Part shown: piece by piece, positions 14,250 to 18,954 of the stretch | Layout of the letters: each line of letters opens with the position of its first letter | How positions within the stretch are numbered: position 1 is the stretch's first letter | Assembly (NCBI GenBank): GCA_937927665.1 | Contig: CALBRY010000141.1 | Span: 1-18,954, forward strand | Length of the DNA: 18,954 nt | Source: an uncultured Chloroflexota bacterium | GTDB taxonomy: Bacteria; Chloroflexota; Anaerolineae; Aggregatilineales; Phototrophicaceae | Direction: 5' to 3' | Notes under the pieces: model-generated | Told to the model about the DNA's origin: nothing | Database searches by the model: none | What the model saw: the letters and a program-made list of their open reading frames with translations, nothing else | Program-made: the position numbers and the translations under genes

Positions 14250-15897
14250 CAAAATCGGTGACTCCTTTTTCGGTACGCAGCTTTTCGAGAATTTTCGCGC
14301 GGCGCTTCAGTTCGCTGTATATCTCCTTGCGGCGCAGCGGCGAAATTCCGCGCTTGATGGCGATCACCTGTTCAAGGAGGTAGCTGTTCATGTAGCCGGG
14401 GAATTCAAAACTATCTGTTGTCGGATTCCAGCGGAATGCTTCTAGATAAGCGAAGCTGTCGGTTGGCGGGTCATATCCGATGATCTCATTGATGCTCAGG
14501 ATGCGGCGGGCGGGACGACCATCCCCCAAGCGCACCGCTGATTGAATGATGGCGATATTCAGATTGTCAATATACGTCTTGGGAATGTTGATCGGGTCGC
14601 CCGTCAAACGCTGGATTAGTTTTTCGACAGATGCGGCGTGAAACGTAGACATCACACCGTGTCCGGTCTGCATCGCTTGAAAAGCGACAACTGCTTCTTG
14701 AGCGCGAATTTCACCGACGATGATCCGGTCGGGGCGCTGGCGGAGCGCGGCGCGCAGCAGTTCAAACATGCCGACATCGCCACCTTTATTCGATGCTCCG
14801 GTTTGACGCGTCGTCTCCTGTACCCAGTTCGCGTGCGGAACGTACACTTCGGGCGTATCTTCGATCGTGACGATCTTCGCGTCCGGCTTGATGAACGTCG
14901 TGATCGCGTTGAGTGTCGTTGTTTTTCCGGAGGCAGTCGCGCCGACGACGAACAGATTCATTCCTTCTTCCAACATCAGCGATAAATATGCCGCCATCGT
15001 ATAATCAAGCGTGCCATATTCCACCAACTCCATGACGCTGGTCGGCGTACCACTGAACTTACGGATCGTGAAGTTGCTGCCGCGCTTGGAAATTTCGCGC
15101 CCGTACACGATATTGATACGTGATCCATCGGGAAGCACTGCGTCCACGAGCGGATTACGCACTGTGACCGGGCTTTTTACCCACTCACCGAGCCATACGG
15201 CGAACCCATCCACATCATCAAGCGTCTCGAATACGATTGACGACTGCACACTGCGGAAAATGCGGTGTTCGATAAAGATGTGTCCTGTGCCGCTGCAACT
15301 GATGTCTTCAATATAGGGGTCAAGCAGGAGCGGCTGAAGCACCCCTAAGCCGATCTTGTCGCGCAGCACGCGATAGCTTACGGCGACAAACTGCTGCGGG
15401 TTCACGTAAATCGGATCATTACGACTGGGTCTGGCATTCGCCAATGGCGCATCAGTCGTGCAAATGTTCATGACCAACCGAAGCAGCAGGGCTTGTTTTT
15501 CTTCTCTATCCTCAACACGCCCGATATCTTCTGCCCACACGAGCAACCGCTCATCCACCTGCGGCATGATCGCATCGACGCTGCACACGGTTGTCGGTTC
15601 AATCGAAATATAGTGATCGCGTGCGCCGGACGGATCAGGGTAAATGTGAACGAACAAGTTATCCTTGATGGGGTAGATCAAGTTACGTTCTTTCAGGTCG
15701 GAAAGGTTGCGTGTCAGCTTTGGGTAGTAGGTCGGAATGCCGATCGTTTGCATCGGAAGCTGCTGCAAATAATCTGCCAGATACTCGTTCTGCGCACACG
15801 CTTCTTGAAGCCCCGGCGAAAGCACAGCGCGCAGTTTATCGGGCATACGAACAGCCCGTTTTGGTTCGAGTTCAAATGGCAGGATTGTTTGCACCAT
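14200..15897 (-). CDS. arlI: Archaellum-type motor ATPase (ArlI/FlaI)
   Basis: A 565-residue secretion-superfamily ATPase that powers filament assembly and, in archaella, rotation. Motifs in order are Walker A 'GATASGKT' (319-326), Asp box 'IEDTPEVYVPHANW' (345-358, with the PHxNW form typical of archaeal FlaI), Walker B 'IIVGEIR' (392-398, Glu396) and His box 'TGHGVMSTFHA' (411-421). The roughly 300-residue N-terminal part matches the family's size. ATG 15897 lies 5 bp after the ArlH stop, preferred over an opening at 15945 that overlaps ArlH. Alone it could be a TadA/CpaF-like ATPase; the adjoining KaiC-like ArlH settles the assignment. Confidence 0.93.
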   Translation of the reverse strand: MVQTILPFELEPKRAVRMPDKLRAVLSPGLQEACAQNEYLADYLQQLPMQTIGIPTYYPKLTRNLSDLKERNLIYPIKDNLFVHIYPDPSGARDHYISIEPTTVCSVDAIMPQVDERLLVWAEDIGRVEDREEKQALLLRLVMNICTTDAPLANARPSRNDPIYVNPQQFVAVSYRVLRDKIGLGVLQPLLLDPYIEDISCSGTGHIFIEHRIFRSVQSSIVFETLDDVDGFAVWLGEWVKSPVTVRNPLVDAVLPDGSRINIVYGREISKRGSNFTIRKFSGTPTSVMELVEYGTLDYTMAAYLSLMLEEGMNLFVVGATASGKTTTLNAITTFIKPDAKIVTIEDTPEVYVPHANWVQETTRQTGASNKGGDVGMFELLRAALRQRPDRIIVGEIRAQEAVVAFQAMQTGHGVMSTFHAASVEKLIQRLTGDPINIPKTYIDNLNIAIIQSAVRLGDGRPARRILSINEIIGYDPPTDSFAYLEAFRWNPTTDSFEFPGYMNSYLLEQVIAIKRGISPLRRKEIYSELKRRAKILEKLRTEKGVTDFDALFQILAEARRQKLL

Positions 15898-15902
15898 GAT
15901 CG

Positions 15903-16592
15903 TTAGCCTCGTGCGCGGCTGATCGGAATGACGCGAATGCCCCACCCCGGCTCAACTTCAAAGCCAACGATTGCGCCAGTAACACCCGCCGCGCCTCGAA
16001 TTTTGGTCACTTCCAGCGTTTTGACGAGCCGCTGACCGTCTTGTTCGGTACGAAGCTGCAAATGTGCATCACACATCGAACGGATCGGGCTCATCATTTC
16101 TGCCGTAATTGATCCGCTGTGCAGGGTGATAATGACCGTCGTCTTGTCATTGCACATCCGTTTGCACATCTCAAAAAAGCGCAAAATCTGCTGATTATTC
16201 TGGCGGTTGGTGACGGCGCTGGTAAACGAATCGACGACAATCAGCGAACGGTGCGATTCACTCCGAAGAGCGGCGAGGAGCGCCATCGGCGCATCGGAGC
16301 CCAACTCGGTCAGTGCCATCGGGTAAACCGCCAACCGCCCCAACAGCAGAAAATCAAGCACGTCGAGATCGATGCTCTGCATCTGCGTGATCATGCTCGC
16401 GACCGTGTTTTCGCTGGTGAACAGCGCGACGTTATGCCGTTCGTTCAATGCGCCGCGCACGATCTGCTGGGTCAGAACAGATTTACCCGCCGCTGAACTC
16501 CCCTCGATCAACACCAATGAGCCGAACGGTAATCCGCCGCCCATCTTGCTGTCGAGTTCCATATTGCCTGTCGAAATCGCTTTACTGCTCAT
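15903..16592 (-). CDS. arlH: Archaellum KaiC-like ATPase (ArlH/FlaH)
   Basis: A 229-residue RecA/KaiC-fold protein. It opens with 'ISTGNMELDSKMGGGLPFGS', the family's N-terminal signature. Walker A is 'GSSAAGKS' (31-38), a 'TSE' strand end lies at 59-61, and Walker B is 'LIVVD' (117-121). In archaea ArlH binds ATP, forms a ring beneath ArlI and regulates the switch from assembly to rotation. It is found with archaella and not with ordinary type IV pili or Tad systems, so it is the key evidence for the operon's identity. It overlaps the ArlF-like stop by ATGA and is followed directly by ArlI. Confidence 0.93.
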   Translation of the reverse strand: MSSKAISTGNMELDSKMGGGLPFGSLVLIEGSSAAGKSVLTQQIVRGALNERHNVALFTSENTVASMITQMQSIDLDVLDFLLLGRLAVYPMALTELGSDAPMALLAALRSESHRSLIVVDSFTSAVTNRQNNQQILRFFEMCKRMCNDKTTVIITLHSGSITAEMMSPIRSMCDAHLQLRTEQDGQRLVKTLEVTKIRGAAGVTGAIVGFEVEPGWGIRVIPISRARG

Positions 16593-17710
16593 GGCGTCAC
16601 CGCGATCGTGAATGTGAACGGACCAACTGTCGTCTTACCGTCGGACAAGGTGAATTGAAATTGATCGGACGCGCCGCCGAAATATGCCAGCAATCCCGCG
16701 TCAATATCTCCCTGAGTAAACGAACTGCCGAGATTCAGATACCCGTTTACCGGTGGTACGATCACGCTGTAGCGCAGTCCCGCCGTGCTGTCATCAAGAT
16801 CGGCAGCAGCAAGCAGGCTGTTGGTGATCACGATTGGCATATTGGCATCACCGCTTGCGCCCAAGTTGGTAATCACCTGCGGCGGCTCGCTGACCAACAC
16901 GCGCATCACAAACGCCCCAATCGTTTCCTGCCCATCGGATACCGTGAACGTGAATTGATCCGGATCGCTGCCAACATGTTGATAAACCACCAAACCCGCT
17001 TCAATGTCTGCCTGTGTGAATGTATTCGGCAGTGAAAGTGTTCCCAGTGCGGGCGGCACTGTGATGGTGAAAGTCAGTTCATTGGCTGCATTATCCGCGT
17101 CGGTGACTTTCAACCGCCGCGAATCGATCAATACACTTCCGTCAGTGCCAACGATCAATTCGCTCAGAGTGTCGAGCATGGGCAGCGCATTTCGGCTGAA
17201 TTGTCCAGCAGTGATCACACCGTTCGGTGTCGAAAATGTCACCTGAATCGGTGCGGCGTCGGCGCTCGGAGATGGCAGAAGCAGCACGAAAACCGCCTGT
17301 TCACCGGGGTCAAGAATGCCAATCCCATGTGCTTCTGGCACGCCGGACGGCAGCACCAATGCCTCAAGCGCCCAGTTGTTGATCAACGGCGGATCGTCCG
17401 TAAAAGGAAGCCATTCGACGCGGCGGCGGTTGAATACATCTTGGTACTGAACGATCGCATCCCACTGATCGAAATCAGAGAGCACCGTCGCTCCGGTATT
17501 TTGCACAGTCACACGCAGGCTATCGCCGCTGTGCAACGTCTCGCCGCTCACAAATTCGAGGTCGGTGCGGGCGCGTTCGTCGAAGCGGGATTCCATTGCC
17601 TGCCAACTTCCGGCAATTTCGTCCTGAGTGTTGATCAGGCTCTCGCCCAATGTCAGCGCGCCTGTAAGCAGGATAATAATGACGATAAACGCGGCGAAAA
17701 CGGTTTCCAT
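16589..17710 (-). CDS. ArlF-like stator protein with two cadherin/CSPG-like repeats
   Basis: A 373-residue protein. An N-terminal membrane helix (about 3-24) without a long signal peptide is followed by a beta-rich region with 'LRVTVQNTGATVLSDFDQWD' (65-84), the pattern of ArlF/ArlG, which link the motor to the envelope. From about 187 two repeats of roughly 90 residues follow, each with 'FTQxDIxAGL' (231-240; 331-340) and a 'QFTFTVSDG' or 'QFTLSDG' strand, as in cadherin-like/CSPG surface repeats. Archaeal ArlF is about half this length, so this is a fusion. GGAAGGAAG precedes the ATG. The F-versus-G assignment is an inference from N-terminal pattern; gene order alone would suggest G. Confidence 0.78.
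   Translation of the reverse strand: METVFAAFIVIIILLTGALTLGESLINTQDEIAGSWQAMESRFDERARTDLEFVSGETLHSGDSLRVTVQNTGATVLSDFDQWDAIVQYQDVFNRRRVEWLPFTDDPPLINNWALEALVLPSGVPEAHGIGILDPGEQAVFVLLLPSPSADAAPIQVTFSTPNGVITAGQFSRNALPMLDTLSELIVGTDGSVLIDSRRLKVTDADNAANELTFTITVPPALGTLSLPNTFTQADIEAGLVVYQHVGSDPDQFTFTVSDGQETIGAFVMRVLVSEPPQVITNLGASGDANMPIVITNSLLAAADLDDSTAGLRYSVIVPPVNGYLNLGSSFTQGDIDAGLLAYFGGASDQFQFTLSDGKTTVGPFTFTIAVTP
16592..17152 (-). repeat. Tandem pair of CSPG/cadherin-like domain repeats
   Basis: Two units, 17152-16889 and 16873-16592, encode homologous domains of about 90 residues. Shared landmarks are a PPxxGxLxL turn, FTQxDIxAGL and a closing SDG strand. The relation is clear at protein level and partial at DNA level, so the duplication is not recent. 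The repeats make up the C-terminal half of the ArlF-like protein and face the outside. Confidence 0.75.
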
Positions 17711-17731
17711 CGCGACTTCCTTCCGCCGAGC

Positions 17732-18247
17732 CTACAAGCCGAGGGTGGTATCAGCGGTGATCCCGTTGGGCAGGGTGACACGAGCGAAGTAGCGACCGAT
17801 GGGGGGTGGCATTCCGCCATAATGGATCGTGATGCGAAGCGTGGCGCGCGGCGTCCACTCGACCGCGTTTTCTACATGGGATGTCCAGTTCGGACGGGGA
17901 TCATTCTCTGCCGTCCGAAACGGAATACGCATAAAATTCCCTTCGGGTCCAAAGAAGATATCCATCCGGTCAACAGCATTGACACGGGTATCGCCGATGT
18001 TTTTGATCCACAAGAAAACTTCAAAATCGCCGTTGGCATTGCTGTCCATCCAGTTGCCATCGGCGTCATATTCACCTGCTGCATGAATAATGGCAATTTG
18101 GCTGCGCATGCGATCTTCAGTACGGCTGGAAAGATTATCAATCGCTTGACCACCTTCCTGAATGGCGGGGTATGCCGCATTAAACAGCACCAGCGCCAGT
18201 ACCATACTGATCACGATGAGGAGCGCGGTTGTAATCACCTTATCCAT
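17732..18247 (-). CDS. ArlG-like archaellum stator protein
   Basis: A 171-residue protein with a five-residue lead into one membrane helix (about 6-27), a short helical neck with 'SSRTEDRMRSQIAIIH', then a beta-rich domain containing 'VFLWIKNIGDTRV' (77-89) and 'MDIFFGPEGNFMRI'. This is the ArlF/ArlG pattern: a single N-terminal helix and an extracellular beta-sandwich. In archaea ArlG forms a short filament capped by ArlF, and together they bind the S-layer as stator. AAGGA lies 6 bp before the ATG. It is followed 21 bp on by the ArlF-like gene. A minor pilin is the alternative, but no prepilin cleavage motif precedes the helix. Confidence 0.75.
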   Translation of the reverse strand: MDKVITTALLIVISMVLALVLFNAAYPAIQEGGQAIDNLSSRTEDRMRSQIAIIHAAGEYDADGNWMDSNANGDFEVFLWIKNIGDTRVNAVDRMDIFFGPEGNFMRIPFRTAENDPRPNWTSHVENAVEWTPRATLRITIHYGGMPPPIGRYFARVTLPNGITADTTLGL

Positions 18248-18256
18248 GAGAAGTCC

Positions 18257-18910
18257 TTAATAGCTTCTGCGCGGCTTGCCGCTGTTTTGCAGTCCGGCAA
18301 TCAAGCGAAGTACAAGGGTGCGTTTCTCATCGTCATGCGTGTGCGCTGAACGGTCGGCGTACATGCTTTCGGCACGCGCCGGAATGCCGCGCCCGTTTCC
18401 GGCGACAATTCTGCCGTTCGGCGGCATACCTGCGGAATTCAGCCCCGCTTTTTGCGGTTCGCCTGTTTCGTAAATGCTGATGAACTGGATCAGTTGATCG
18501 TAAATCTGCGGGCTGATGCGTCCCTGTTTGGCGTACAACTTGATCAATTCGCGGGTGCGCTTCTCGCCGATCTTTTCAATCTTTTCCACCGCCCATTTTT
18601 CGAGCCGTGCAATGATTGACCAGTCCTTTGAAGGCTGCGTTTCAGCATCGCTGTTGAAGGTGTTGACGGCTGCGGGCTGCGGAGTCGGTACCGCTGGATT
18701 GAGCGAAACACGTTTGACAAGGCTCGCGGCGGGCTGTTCTTGCGCTGCGTTTTCCGATACATCGGCACTTTCTGCCAATGCTTCACCGCGCAGTGTCGGG
18801 TAACGTTGATTGAGAAGCTGCTCTTGTATCGCCAGCAGCGTAACCTGTATCTGATTCTTGAGAATTTCGACTTCCTGCTCAAGGGCTTGAACACGCTGCT
18901 CGAGATCCAT
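18257..18910 (-). CDS. ArlD/E-like coiled-coil protein
   Basis: A 217-residue soluble protein. A heptad-rich N-terminus (1-35, 'LEQRVQALEQEVEILKNQI') is joined by a Pro/Ala/Ser linker (36-95) to a helical domain (97-147). That domain has the spacing W..EKI.K.G..R...L...Y...GRIS......L..FI, resembling the archaeal flagella D/E domain, whose members also carry coiled coils. A disordered Gly/Arg stretch and a final helix (192-209) follow. In Euryarchaeota ArlC/D/E form the cytoplasmic switch ring that receives chemotaxis signals. AGGAG lies 10 bp upstream of the ATG. A possible upstream gene tail stops 3 bp before the start. Family membership is inferred from pattern only. Confidence 0.6.
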   Translation of the reverse strand: MDLEQRVQALEQEVEILKNQIQVTLLAIQEQLLNQRYPTLRGEALAESADVSENAAQEQPAASLVKRVSLNPAVPTPQPAAVNTFNSDAETQPSKDWSIIARLEKWAVEKIEKIGEKRTRELIKLYAKQGRISPQIYDQLIQFISIYETGEPQKAGLNSAGMPPNGRIVAGNGRGIPARAESMYADRSAHTHDDEKRTLVLRLIAGLQNSGKPRRSY

Positions 18911-18954
18911 CGCTCAACTTCTCCTGTGTGCTTCGTCAACGCGTCCAGTAAAAG

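Noticed and set aside
12759..15897. Interpretation of the ATPase and platform genes as a Tad pilus (TadA/TadB/TadC)
   Set aside because: The platform is one two-domain protein rather than split TadB/TadC, the ATPase has the PHxNW Asp box, and a KaiC-like ArlH directly precedes it, none of which fits Tad.
17201..18349. Long plus-strand open frame of about 380 codons
   Set aside because: It is antisense to the ArlF-like, ArlG-like and ArlD/E-like genes, has no ribosome site, and its translation is rich in Arg, His, Gln and Cys without domain character. It arises from codon bias of the genes opposite.
18914..18954. Tail of an upstream minus-strand gene ending in TGA at 18914-18916
   Set aside because: Only about 13 codons are visible and another frame also ends nearby, so it cannot be told from chance. 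It would overlap the ribosome site of the ArlD/E-like gene.

Overview
The window suggests a Chloroflexota bacterium, perhaps Anaerolineae-like. This is an inference from three things: bacterial 4-bp start/stop overlaps, the Thr/Pro-rich 'TPT' linker and SH3-like domain on a membrane protein, and a nearly complete set of archaellum motor genes combined with bacterial-type pilus proteins. No rRNA, tRNA, transposase or CRISPR array was seen. Almost everything lies on the minus strand in two operons. Only the left edge has plus-strand genes.

Left edge (1-828, plus strand): the 3' tail of an unidentified gene, a likely bidirectional terminator, a roughly 200-nt leader with a strong hairpin and a possible 13-codon peptide, then a SRPBCC (START-like) protein. 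That protein converges on the hydrogenase operon across a hairpin at 839-876.

Hydrogenase operon (9217 to 860, minus strand): eleven tightly packed genes encode a membrane-bound group 4 [NiFe] hydrogenase that resembles respiratory complex I, plus its maturation protease. In transcription order they are a DUF4040/MbhDE-like (NuoJ-position) subunit, a NuoK/MrpC-like subunit, a NuoL-like antiporter, a NuoN/MrpD-like antiporter, a NuoA-like subunit, the small subunit (NuoB-like), a NuoC-like subunit, the large subunit (NuoD-like, with both Ni-binding CxxC motifs), NuoH-like, a two-cluster ferredoxin subunit (NuoI-like) and a HycI-type endopeptidase. NuoE/F/G are absent, so ferredoxin is the likely electron partner, with proton reduction or H2 oxidation coupled to ion pumping. 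A sigma70-like promoter (9311-9339) precedes the operon.

Archaellum-like operon (18910 to 9411, minus strand): ArlD/E-like coiled-coil protein, ArlG-like and ArlF-like stator proteins, ArlH (KaiC-like ATPase), ArlI (motor ATPase), ArlJ (membrane platform), an unknown one-TM protein, a prepilin peptidase, PilN-like and PilO-like proteins, and a Nudix hydrolase. The motor set is archaellum-type and ArlH is its diagnostic member. The PilN/PilO-like pair belongs to bacterial type IV pili, and the ArlF-like protein carries two cadherin/CSPG-like repeats. This hybrid is the most interesting content of the window. No archaellin gene is inside it, and the operon probably begins beyond the right edge.
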